DNA of 26,188 nt. It comes from CAYRVF01 sp964427535 (lineage in GTDB: Bacteria; Chloroflexota; Ktedonobacteria; Ktedonobacterales; JADMIN01). The stretch lies in assembly GCA_964427535.1 (NCBI GenBank), contig CAYRVF010000079.1:1-26188 (forward strand). Direction: 5' to 3'. A program made the translations under genes and the position numbers. The notes under the pieces are model-generated. The model was not told the DNA's origin. It did not search any database and was given only the letters and a program-made list of their open reading frames with translations. Shown piece by piece: positions 1 to 7,004 of this stretch. Position 1 is the first letter of the stretch. Each line of letters starts with the position of its first letter.

Positions 1-2
1 GC

Positions 3-737
3 TACACCCGCTACGTCGCCCAGGGCGGCGACCAGGGCGCCAACGTCACCGACGCACTGGGCCGCCTAGCCCCGCAAGGGCTGCTGGGCATCCACCTCAA
101 TTTCCTCGGCACCTTCCCGCCTGCGGTACTGGCCGCGATCTTCGGCGGCAGTTTCCCCGCGCCGGAGGGACTCCTCAAGCGGCTTGCAGTAGCCTTTGTC
201 TCCGCCGGGGCTGACAAGCAACCCATGGCATTCAATCAGGTCGCAGCAGTGTTCAAGCGGGGCTACTTTGTGGAGCAGGGCGAGCATCCGCAAACGATAG
301 GCTACCCGTTGATGGATTCGCCGGTCGGTCTCGCAGCCTGGATGCTCGACCACGACCCAGACAGCTACGCGAAGATCTCCCGCGCGTTCGTGGACGGCCA
401 GCCAGTGGGCGGTCTGACCCGCGAGCATATCGTCGACAACGTCACGCTGTACTGGCTGACGGGCACCGCAACGTCGTCGGCGCAGCTCTACTGGGAGGAG
501 ACACGCAGCATCGGGGCTGCACTGGCGTCGGGGCAGAAGCCCCCCGAACTCTCGCTGCCGGTGGGGTTTACGGTCTTCCCGAACGAGCTCGTCCAAGCGC
601 CGCGCAGCTGGGTCCAGAAGGTCTACCCTAACCTCATCTACTACCGCGAAGCCGACCGGGGCGGCCACTTCGCCGCCTGGGAAGAGCCACAGCTGTTTGC
701 CGACGAGATGCGAGCGGCGTTCAAGACGCTGCGCTGA
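3..737 (+). CDS. Epoxide hydrolase, C-terminal part (5' end outside window)
   Basis: This is the C-terminal ~244 residues of an alpha/beta-hydrolase of the epoxide hydrolase family; reading frame 3 is open from the left edge. The fragment begins just before the nucleophile elbow, VAQGGDQGANV, where GGDxG supplies the aspartate that attacks the epoxide carbon. The family usually has GGDWG, so W to Q is a small variation. The end of the protein has the catalytic-histidine segment GGHFAAWEEP. The C-terminal half closely resembles the complete epoxide hydrolase at 1935-3179: both share SPVGLAAWMLDHD, a TLYWLT stretch, and APR.W..K.YPNLI.Y. The two are therefore paralogues, probably from duplication. 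The missing N-terminus should hold the EHN domain and the HGWP oxyanion motif. The substrate cannot be read from the sequence. Confidence 0.9.
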   Translation, partial: YTRYVAQGGDQGANVTDALGRLAPQGLLGIHLNFLGTFPPAVLAAIFGGSFPAPEGLLKRLAVAFVSAGADKQPMAFNQVAAVFKRGYFVEQGEHPQTIGYPLMDSPVGLAAWMLDHDPDSYAKISRAFVDGQPVGGLTREHIVDNVTLYWLTGTATSSAQLYWEETRSIGAALASGQKPPELSLPVGFTVFPNELVQAPRSWVQKVYPNLIYYREADRGGHFAAWEEPQLFADEMRAAFKTLR

Positions 738-899
738 ACGGAACGTCACGGCCGCACATTCGAGACAGTTCTACGAACCACCACTGTGCGTTCTGGGCCG
801 CTGGGTAACGCGGCGATACCGGCAGAACTCGGGGAGCCCGACAGGCTCCTCGAGTACCTGCCGCAACTGGCGATAAGCATCCTGGCGGACGAACAGTAG
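738..899 (+). pseudogene. Possible gene remnant after the first epoxide hydrolase
   Basis: The same frame as the preceding gene stays open for 53 codons after its TGA and then stops at TAG. The end of the translation (PDRLLEYLPQLAISILAD) looks like an amphipathic protein C-terminus, for example of a TetR-type regulator. There is no start codon with a ribosome binding site and no recognisable domain, so this may be decayed coding DNA or a chance open frame. I cannot assign a family. Confidence 0.2.
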
Positions 900-961
900 C
901 CGCCACAGGGAAGAGACCGGAGACCTGGCATCACCGATGACACGCAGAAGGAAGAACAGGC

Positions 962-1822
962 ATGACAACCCAGCGTGACAGCGCGACCACCAGCGTCATC
1001 ACTTCCATGCACCCGCAGTTCCGGACCATTGACGGCCTGAAGATCCGCATTGCCGATAGCACAGGCGGTCGCCGCCAGGCCCCAACGATCCTGCTCACCA
1101 GCCCCTGGCCGGAGAGCCTCTACGCCTTCGCGCCGATGTGGGCCATGCTGGCCGAACACGCCCGCCTGGTCGCCGTTGACCTGCCGGGGTTCGGCGCGTC
1201 CGAACGGCGAGCGGATCTGCTGTCTCCGCGCGCCATGGGTGGCTTCCTAGCCCAGCTGGTCGCCGAGGCTGACCTGGGCACGCCGCACATCGTCGCGCCG
1301 GACGTGGGCACCTCGGCCGCTCTGTTTGCGGCTGCGGCAGATCCAGAGCGGTTCGCCAGCGTGATTGTGGGCAGCGGCGGAGCAGCGGTTCCGATCCAGC
1401 TCGGTGAGCCGTTGGCGGCGTGGGTGCTCGACCCCGACCTCGACAAGTACCGCAGGATGGACCCACACGCGATCGTCGCCGCGGCGCTGGACACGATCCC
1501 AGGTGGGGTACCCGACGCCATTCGCGCCGACTACCTCGCGTGCTACGACGGCGACCGCTTCGCCGAGTCGATGCGCTACGTCCGCCGCTATCCCGAGGAG
1601 CTCCCGGTGCTCGCCGAGCTGCTGCCGCAGATCTCGACGCCCGTCACGATCATCAACGCCCGTTACGACCGCGTGGTGCCGCTGGCCAATGCGGAATTTC
1701 TCGCCGCCCGGCTGCCCACCAGCCGCCTCGTCATCGTCGATGCCGTCCACTTCGTCTGGGAGGACGCGCCAGCGGAGTACGCCGCCAGCATCCTCGACGC
1801 GATTGCGGGCACCCGGTCGTGA
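962..1822 (+). CDS. Alpha/beta-hydrolase with Asp nucleophile (divergent)
   Basis: A 286-residue single-domain alpha/beta-hydrolase, probably cytoplasmic. The nucleophile elbow reads VAPDVGTSAAL with Asp114, which places it with the epoxide hydrolase/haloalkane dehalogenase branch rather than with serine esterases. The likely acid is Asp236 (NARYDRVVP) and the base His263 (DAVHFVWED). VDLPGFGAS (72-80) is the usual strand and turn before the elbow. The HGxP oxyanion motif is replaced by TSPWPES (46-52), so the activity may differ from classical epoxide hydrolases. The ATG at 962 follows AAGGA at 948-952. An in-frame ATG 15 codons later is a weaker alternative. The gene lies between two epoxide hydrolases on the same strand, which suggests a shared pathway, but its substrate is unknown. 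Confidence 0.85.
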   Translation: MTTQRDSATTSVITSMHPQFRTIDGLKIRIADSTGGRRQAPTILLTSPWPESLYAFAPMWAMLAEHARLVAVDLPGFGASERRADLLSPRAMGGFLAQLVAEADLGTPHIVAPDVGTSAALFAAAADPERFASVIVGSGGAAVPIQLGEPLAAWVLDPDLDKYRRMDPHAIVAAALDTIPGGVPDAIRADYLACYDGDRFAESMRYVRRYPEELPVLAELLPQISTPVTIINARYDRVVPLANAEFLAARLPTSRLVIVDAVHFVWEDAPAEYAASILDAIAGTRS

Positions 1823-1870
1823 TACAGCGCATGCCTACGACGCCCGCCATGGGTAGCGGAGCGCGGAGCA

Positions 1871-1880
1871 GCTAGCTAGC
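1871..1880. other. Perfect 10-bp palindrome GCTAGCTAGC
   Basis: A self-complementary GCTAGCTAGC lies between the divergent hydrolase and the next epoxide hydrolase, about 55 bp before the GTG start of the latter. It could be a small operator or simply chance. Confidence 0.25.
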
Positions 1881-1934
1881 GCCGAATTGGCAGCAGCCTC
1901 AGTAGATGTTCTCGTGAGTCACAAGGAGACCGCC

Positions 1935-3179
1935 GTGAACGAACCCAGCATGGGCTCACAGGCCAGTACGACTTCTCCAGCTTCTTTAGTCGCCATGACC
2001 CATCCCGACGTCCGCCCCTTCAGCTTCACCGCGTCGGACGAGGCGCTCGCGGACCTCCGCCGACGCATCACGGCCATGCAGTGGCCCGACAAAGAGACTG
2101 TCGCGGACGACTCGCAGGGGGTGCAGTTCGCGACGATGCGGCAACTTGCGCAGTATTGGGCGACCAAGCACGACTGGCGCAAGGTCGAGGCGAGACTGAA
2201 TGGCTTGCCCCAGTTCATGACCGAGATTGACGGCGTTGACATTCATTTCATTCACGTGCGGTCCAAGGAGCCCAACGCGCTGCCGCTCATCATCACGCAC
2301 GGCTGGCCGGGCTCGATCATCGAGCAACTCAAGATCATCGAGCCACTCACCAACCCCACAGAGTATGGTGGCGCCGCGTCGGACGCCTTCGATGTGGTCA
2401 TTCCGTCGCTGCCGGGGCATGGGTTTTCAGGCAAGCCGACTGCGACCGGCTGGGATCCGATTCGCATCGCGCGCGCCTGGATCGTGCTGATGACGGAGCG
2501 GCTCGGCTACACGCGCTTCGTGGCGCAGGGCGGCGACTGGGGGAATGCCGTCACGGAGCAGATGGCGCTGATAGCGCCGCCGGAACTCGTCGGCATCCAC
2601 ACCAACATGCCCGCCACCATCCCGGCCGACATCGCCGCGGCGCTCGCCGCTGATGGTCCAGCGCCAGCCGGTCTCTCCGCCGACGAGCAGCACGCGTGGG
2701 ATCAGCTCGACTACTTCTACAAGCACGGCCTCGCCTATTCCCAGGAGATGGGCAACCGCCCGCAGACGCTCTACGCCCTGGCGGATTCCCCGGTCGGTCT
2801 GGCCGCCTGGATGCTGGATCACGATATCGCCAGTTACCGGCTCATCACACGCGTCTTTGCCGGGCAGTCCGAAGGTCTCTCGCGCGACGATATCCTGGAC
2901 AACGCCACGCTCTACTGGCTGACCAACACCGCAGTCTCGTCCGCCCGCCTCTATTGGGAAAGTAAGCTCGCCTTCTTCGCCCCGAAGGGCGTCACGATTC
3001 CCATCGCGGTGAGTGTCTTTCCCGACGAGATCTATGCCGCCCCGCGCACCTGGGCAGAAAAAGCCTATCCCAACCTGATCCATTACCACCGGCTCCCCAA
3101 GGGCGGGCACTTCGCCGCGTGGGAGCAGCCACATGCCTTCACGGAAGAGATGCGCGCGAGCTTCCGGCCACTGCGCTAA
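1935..3179 (+). CDS. Epoxide hydrolase, complete, with EHN domain
   Basis: A 414-residue epoxide hydrolase that would open epoxides to diols through an alkyl-enzyme ester. The N-terminal EHN region runs from about residue 26 (VRPFSFTASDEAL..LRRRI) to 110. The hydrolase fold follows, with HGWP at 122-125 (oxyanion hole), SLPGHGFSG, the nucleophile in VAQGGDWGNAV (Asp201), and His392 in GGHFAAWE. The length matches bacterial juvenile-hormone/microsomal-type epoxide hydrolases. The GTG at 1935 is chosen because AAGGAG (1923-1928) lies 6 nt upstream. A TTG at 1887 has no such site. An ATG at 1995 (MTHPDVRPF) would also give a family-typical N-terminus. The protein is a paralogue of the truncated gene at the left edge, sharing long stretches in the C-terminal half. 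Confidence 0.93.
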   Translation: MNEPSMGSQASTTSPASLVAMTHPDVRPFSFTASDEALADLRRRITAMQWPDKETVADDSQGVQFATMRQLAQYWATKHDWRKVEARLNGLPQFMTEIDGVDIHFIHVRSKEPNALPLIITHGWPGSIIEQLKIIEPLTNPTEYGGAASDAFDVVIPSLPGHGFSGKPTATGWDPIRIARAWIVLMTERLGYTRFVAQGGDWGNAVTEQMALIAPPELVGIHTNMPATIPADIAAALAADGPAPAGLSADEQHAWDQLDYFYKHGLAYSQEMGNRPQTLYALADSPVGLAAWMLDHDIASYRLITRVFAGQSEGLSRDDILDNATLYWLTNTAVSSARLYWESKLAFFAPKGVTIPIAVSVFPDEIYAAPRTWAEKAYPNLIHYHRLPKGGHFAAWEQPHAFTEEMRASFRPLR

Positions 3180-3209
3180 TCAGCAAGCGTCGGAAATTCG
3201 AGCGAGTCG

Positions 3210-3242
3210 GGCGACGGGGAGAGTGAACGCATGCCCGTCGCC
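3210..3242 (+). terminator. Inverted repeat after epoxide hydrolase
   Basis: GGCGACGGG (3210-3218) and CCCGTCGCC (3234-3242) form a perfect 9-bp stem around a 15-nt loop. It lies 30 bp after the epoxide hydrolase stop and 53 bp before the next start. There is no T-run, so it may be an attenuator, an mRNA-stabilising hairpin or a Rho-type pause rather than a classical terminator. Confidence 0.4.
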
Positions 3243-3295
3243 TTCCGCCTCCACTTCATGGCGCCGTCGAGGTGCATCAGACCAGGGAGGAACAG

Positions 3296-4270
3296 ATGGC
3301 GGAACAGAGAAAAGCGGACGTCACCACCGCGCAACTGGCGGCACTGCCCACGATGAAGCCGGGAACGAACACTTCCTTCGCCTCCCTGAAGCAGATCAAT
3401 GCTGGACTGCTGAATGTGGGCTATGCCGAGGACGGACCCACTGACGGCCCCACGGTCGTGCTGCTCCACGGCTGGCCCTACGACATCTACAGCTTCGTGG
3501 ACGTCGCGCCGCTGCTGGCATCCGCGGGCTATCGGGTAATCGTCCCGTACCTGCGCGGCTACGGCACGACGCGCTTCCTTTCGGGCGAGACCGTGCGCAA
3601 CGGCCAGCAATCGGTCCTCGCCGTGGACGCCATCGCGCTGATGGATGCGCTGAACGTCGAGAGGGCGATTGTCGCAGGCTTCGATTGGGGCGGGCGGGCA
3701 GCCGACGTCATCGCGGCGCTCTGGCCGGAGCGCTGCAAGGCGCTCGTCTCCGTGAGCGGTTACCTCATCGCCGGCCAGGCCTCCCAAGAGGCCCCGTTGC
3801 CGCCACAGGCTGAGCTCGCCTTTTGGTACCAGTTTTACTTCGCTACGGAGCGCGGCCGGGCCGGCTACGAGCGCTACCGGCACGATTTCAACAAGCTTAT
3901 CTGGCGGACCGCGTCGCCTAAGTGGGCCTTCGACGACGCCACGTTCGAGCGCAGCGCGGCCTCCTTCGACAACCCGGATCACGTCAGCATTGTCATCCAC
4001 AACTACCGCTGGCGGCTCGGCGTAGCCGACGGTGAGTCGCACTACGACGAGCTGGAACAGCGGCTGGCCGCGGCACCGGTCATCACCGTGCCTAGCATTA
4101 CCCTCGAAGGCGATGCCAATGGGGCGCTCCATCCGGAGGCAAGCGCATACGCCCAGAAATTCGCTGGACCCTACGAGCATCGGGTCATTTCGGGCGGCGT
4201 CGGGCACAATCTGCCGCAAGAAGCTCCCCAGGAGTTCGCGCAGGCAATCGTCGACGTTGCCAGGATGTGA
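3296..4270 (+). CDS. Epoxide-hydrolase-like alpha/beta-hydrolase
   Basis: A 324-residue alpha/beta-hydrolase. HGWP is at 58-61, YLRGYGTTR is the strand-4 turn, and the nucleophile elbow is VAGFDWGGRAA with Asp130, as in soluble epoxide hydrolases and haloalkane dehalogenases. Asp273 (LEGDANG) and His304 (GVGHNLPQEAP) complete the triad. It lacks the EHN domain, unlike its upstream neighbour. The ATG at 3296 is chosen because GGGAGG (3285-3290) lies 5 nt upstream; an in-frame GTG at 3272 would add eight residues but would place the ribosome site inside the gene. It is the fourth aspartate-type hydrolase in a row on this strand. Hydrolysis of an epoxide or a halogenated substrate is inferred from the family only. 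Confidence 0.9.
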   Translation: MAEQRKADVTTAQLAALPTMKPGTNTSFASLKQINAGLLNVGYAEDGPTDGPTVVLLHGWPYDIYSFVDVAPLLASAGYRVIVPYLRGYGTTRFLSGETVRNGQQSVLAVDAIALMDALNVERAIVAGFDWGGRAADVIAALWPERCKALVSVSGYLIAGQASQEAPLPPQAELAFWYQFYFATERGRAGYERYRHDFNKLIWRTASPKWAFDDATFERSAASFDNPDHVSIVIHNYRWRLGVADGESHYDELEQRLAAAPVITVPSITLEGDANGALHPEASAYAQKFAGPYEHRVISGGVGHNLPQEAPQEFAQAIVDVARM

Positions 4271-4355
4271 CCGACGTCAGTTTGGAGAAGCCCGGTGGAA
4301 CGGTCATCCGCCGACCGCCGGGCAGTCCATCCGCACATCACAGAGAGGCTTCCGC

Positions 4356-5486
4356 ATGTCAGACAACAGCAACCAGAACCGCCGCGCACCACGAACCACC
4401 GCTGAGCCAGGAGTGTTTGACTCAGCGGATGAACCGTCGAGTACACTTCCACCGGCAGATCCTCCGACGATGACGGACATACGCGACCTGCCACGGGTGC
4501 GGCCAGTGGCCAGTTCACTCCCCATTGAAGGGCGGATGCCGTCGCTGGATGGCGCGACGGGGTGGCTCAATTCGCCGCCGTTGACGACAGTCGGCCTTCG
4601 CGGGCACGTCGTTCTCGTCGAGTTCTGGACCTATACCTGCATCAACTGGCTACGCACCCTGGCCTATGTTCGCGCGTGGTCCGAGCGGTACAAGGACCAG
4701 GGCGTGGTAGTGATCGGCGCGCATACGCCGGAGTTCCCCTTCGAGCACGACATCGAGAATGTGCGCCGCGCGGCGACGGACCTGCGCGTTACGTATCCAA
4801 TCGCGGTGGACAGCGACTATGCGGTCTGGAGTGCTTTCAGCAATCACTACTGGCCAGCACTGTATGTCGTCGACGCGATGGGGCAGATTCGGCATCACCA
4901 GTTCGGCGAGGGCGGCTTCATGCAGACGGACATGATTATACAAGCCTTGCTGGCCGAGGCTGGCATCGGTGGTTTCGGCGATGAACCTACCACGGTCGAT
5001 GCCCAGGGCGTCGAAGCTCCCGCCGATTGGGATGAACTGGCATCGCCGGAGACCTATCTCGGCACTGAGCAAGCCGAGGGTTTTGCGTCTCCCGGTGGGG
5101 CGGCGGTAGGCGTCCCCCGCATGTATGCTCTTCCCGCGCGCTTGCGTCGCAACCAGTGGGGGCTGGTGGGCGACTGGACTGTGGAACCAGGGTCCGCCGT
5201 GCTCAACGCGGCCAATGGGCGCATCGCGTACCGCTTTCATGCCCGCGATGTGCATCTGGTCATGGGGGCAGTCGCACCCGGCGGGACCGTGCGCTATCGC
5301 GTGCTGCTCGATGGAGCGGCGCCAGGCGCTGCACACGGACTGGACGTGGACGAGCAGGGGTTCGGTACGGCGAGCTATCCGAGGCTCTACCAATTGCTCC
5401 GACAGCACCGGCCGATCACGGATCGCCTGGTAGAGATCGAGTTTCTGGATGCGGGCGCGGAGGCGGTCGTGTTCACATTCGGCTGA
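4356..5486 (+). CDS. DipZ-like thioredoxin-fold protein, single active-site Cys
   Basis: A 376-residue soluble protein. A thioredoxin/redoxin fold covers about 60-220: LPSLDGATGWLNS-type strand, FWTYTCINWLRTLAYVRAW (90-108), HTPEFPFEHD, and YWPALYVVD with the cis-proline. A C-terminal beta-rich DipZ-type thioredoxin-like domain follows (about 240-376, with NQWGLVGDWTVE and YRFHARDVHLVMG). DipZ proteins normally have CINC; here it is C95-I-N-W98, so the resolving cysteine is missing and a dithiol redox cycle is not possible without a partner thiol. I see no signal peptide or membrane helix, so this is the soluble module without the DsbD-like membrane part. The ATG at 4356 has AGAGAGG at 4342-4348. 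The frame is open farther upstream but overlaps the preceding gene there. The role could be peroxide or thiol chemistry linked to the hydrolase cluster. Confidence 0.85.
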   Translation: MSDNSNQNRRAPRTTAEPGVFDSADEPSSTLPPADPPTMTDIRDLPRVRPVASSLPIEGRMPSLDGATGWLNSPPLTTVGLRGHVVLVEFWTYTCINWLRTLAYVRAWSERYKDQGVVVIGAHTPEFPFEHDIENVRRAATDLRVTYPIAVDSDYAVWSAFSNHYWPALYVVDAMGQIRHHQFGEGGFMQTDMIIQALLAEAGIGGFGDEPTTVDAQGVEAPADWDELASPETYLGTEQAEGFASPGGAAVGVPRMYALPARLRRNQWGLVGDWTVEPGSAVLNAANGRIAYRFHARDVHLVMGAVAPGGTVRYRVLLDGAAPGAAHGLDVDEQGFGTASYPRLYQLLRQHRPITDRLVEIEFLDAGAEAVVFTFG

Positions 5487-5491
5487 CCGAC

Positions 5492-5549
5492 GACTCACCT
5501 CTCCTTCCCCCTCTCCAAGCATGAGCCGGGGGAGGGGTTAGGGGGAGGG
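5492..5549. repeat. C-rich/G-rich palindromic element, copy A
   Basis: A pyrimidine-rich arm (5498-5516, CCTCTCCTTCCCCCTCTCC) faces a purine-rich arm (5528-5549), with several mismatches. It fills the gap between the convergent thioredoxin-like gene and the membrane-anchored protein gene and probably acts as a bidirectional terminator. Related elements are at 10115, 16461 and 25161. Confidence 0.55.
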
Positions 5550-5552
5550 TAC

Positions 5553-6902
5553 CTATCCTCCGGGGAGCGAGACCGTCTGGCCCGAAAACGACTCCACCGC
5601 CTGCGCCAGGGCCTGTTCGGCTGGGTCGGCGGCCCGCAGATGGTCGAGCACGTGGCGCGCAGGCGCGTTGACCGGCGTGATGAGGCCGAAGCGAACGAGA
5701 AACTCTTCCTCGGGGAGCGTGCCACCGCCGGGCGCGCGTGGCGTCGCCAGCGCCAGGCAGCCGTCGGCAGGGTTCACATCCGACACGAAGCGCGCGCTGG
5801 CGAAGGGCGAGGGCGGCGATGTGCCGCCAAAGACGAGGTCCTGCGCTGCCGCACACGCCGGATCATCCTGCAGCTGGAAGCCGCCATCGTAGATCGGCGG
5901 CCCCTCGCGCGGCCCAGTGAGCGCGTCGGCGTGCCACTGCTGGCCGTCCCATGCCAGGCTGAAGAGCCGCAAGTGGTCCGCGACGGAGGCTCCGCCCGCG
6001 TCGACGGGCTGCCCCGCGAGCGTGACGCGGCCATCGTCGCTGGCATAGCTCCATTTGAGGCGCACTGGCGCAAGGATGTTCCACCGGTCCATACTTGCGA
6101 CGACATCTCGTTGTGGCCACGGCACGGTGCAGAGATCGACGCAATCGAGCCCGCCCACCTGGCACGGCGAGATGTCGGAGATGGCCGCGTAGAGCTGGCA
6201 GCGGACGGGCTGCGGGGGCTGGCTGCCGGCATCCAGCGTGTACGTGAGGGTAGCATGCACCGGCGCCCTGGCGGTGACACGTCCATCTGCGTCGCTCAGG
6301 TATTGCTCGCCGGGGAGCACGTCCGTCGTGAAGGTATCGGGAAGCGCGTGCATGGCGTCGAGCAGGCTCGCACGCTGCGCGCCGCTTAGGTCGTCGAGCG
6401 TCTCGGGAAGATCGATGACGGGGATTGCCGGGCCGTGTATCGCGTGTACCGCTGGCTGGGCCGCGACTGCGCAGGTGTCGCGGTTGGGGAGGCTGGGGAT
6501 CGTGAGCGTGCATTGGTGCGGCGCGAAGGGGGCTGCCGTCCAGCGCACGACGTGTTTGCCGCGCGAGAGACGCAGCGGCTCGGCAGGCCCAATGATGGGC
6601 GGCGAGACCGCTTGTCCATCGATGGTGACGCTGCTCCACGGCACGGCGGGCGCGATGTAGAGTTGATCGGCGCCGGGCGGCAACGGCGGCGGCAGCACCA
6701 GCGCGCCCAGCGCGGCGACCGCCCTGCCCACCGCTGGGAAGCCGCCCACCACGACGAGTAGCGCCACCAACACCACCGCCACGGCTGATCCGGCCTGGGC
6801 CATGCGCCTGCGCGGCGTGTGCCGGGCCGCCAGCACACGTTCGAGTGAGTCGGCGTCGTCTTCTTCCGGTTCCGGCAAGGGCGTGGGCTCTGTGTCGGTC
6901 AT
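5553..6902 (-). CDS. Membrane-anchored protein of unknown function
   Basis: A 449-residue protein I do not recognise. The N-terminus is acidic (about residues 1-25), then positively charged (TPRRRMAQ, 29-36), followed by one hydrophobic helix (about 37-56), a second hydrophobic Ala/Leu/Pro stretch (60-76), and a long extracytoplasmic part. Three or four cysteine pairs (for example HQCTLTIPSLPNRDTC, and several near 240-265) suggest disulfides outside the membrane. Short beta-like segments such as GKHVVRW and VTIDGQAVSPP recall a PEGA-like or carbohydrate-binding-like repeat near 85-120, but this is weak. It follows the FtsX permease on the same strand after 102 bp, so the two probably work together or share transcription. 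The ribosome site at the ATG is weak (GGAC about 10 nt upstream). Confidence 0.75.
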   Translation of the reverse strand: MTDTEPTPLPEPEEDDADSLERVLAARHTPRRRMAQAGSAVAVVLVALLVVVGGFPAVGRAVAALGALVLPPPLPPGADQLYIAPAVPWSSVTIDGQAVSPPIIGPAEPLRLSRGKHVVRWTAAPFAPHQCTLTIPSLPNRDTCAVAAQPAVHAIHGPAIPVIDLPETLDDLSGAQRASLLDAMHALPDTFTTDVLPGEQYLSDADGRVTARAPVHATLTYTLDAGSQPPQPVRCQLYAAISDISPCQVGGLDCVDLCTVPWPQRDVVASMDRWNILAPVRLKWSYASDDGRVTLAGQPVDAGGASVADHLRLFSLAWDGQQWHADALTGPREGPPIYDGGFQLQDDPACAAAQDLVFGGTSPPSPFASARFVSDVNPADGCLALATPRAPGGGTLPEEEFLVRFGLITPVNAPARHVLDHLRAADPAEQALAQAVESFSGQTVSLPGG

Positions 6903-6953
6903 GATGTGCCGTCCAGTGGCGTCGGCATGTCCGCGACGAGGATTCCTTGTCCT

Positions 6954-6984
6954 ATTATGCCTGCGGACCGCGTCTCGCGTGCAA
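6954..6984 (-). promoter_or_regulatory. Weak promoter candidate before the membrane-anchored protein
   Basis: On the minus strand, TTGCAC (6984-6979) and CATAAT (6959-6954) are separated by 19 bp, about 50 bp before the ATG at 6902. The spacing is longer than ideal. If real, this gene can be expressed without the FtsX gene. Confidence 0.3.
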
Positions 6985-7004
6985 CTGGAAGGTCGAGCGG
7001 GATA

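Noticed and set aside
3176..4219. Long open frame antisense to the fourth hydrolase (about 347 codons)
   Set aside because: The plus-strand protein has a full catalytic triad; the antisense reading shows no family features.
4032..4355. Longer N-terminus for the DipZ-like protein
   Set aside because: It would overlap the preceding hydrolase by more than 230 bp and gives Arg/Ser-rich shadow sequence; the ATG at 4356 has a ribosome site and a normal N-terminus.
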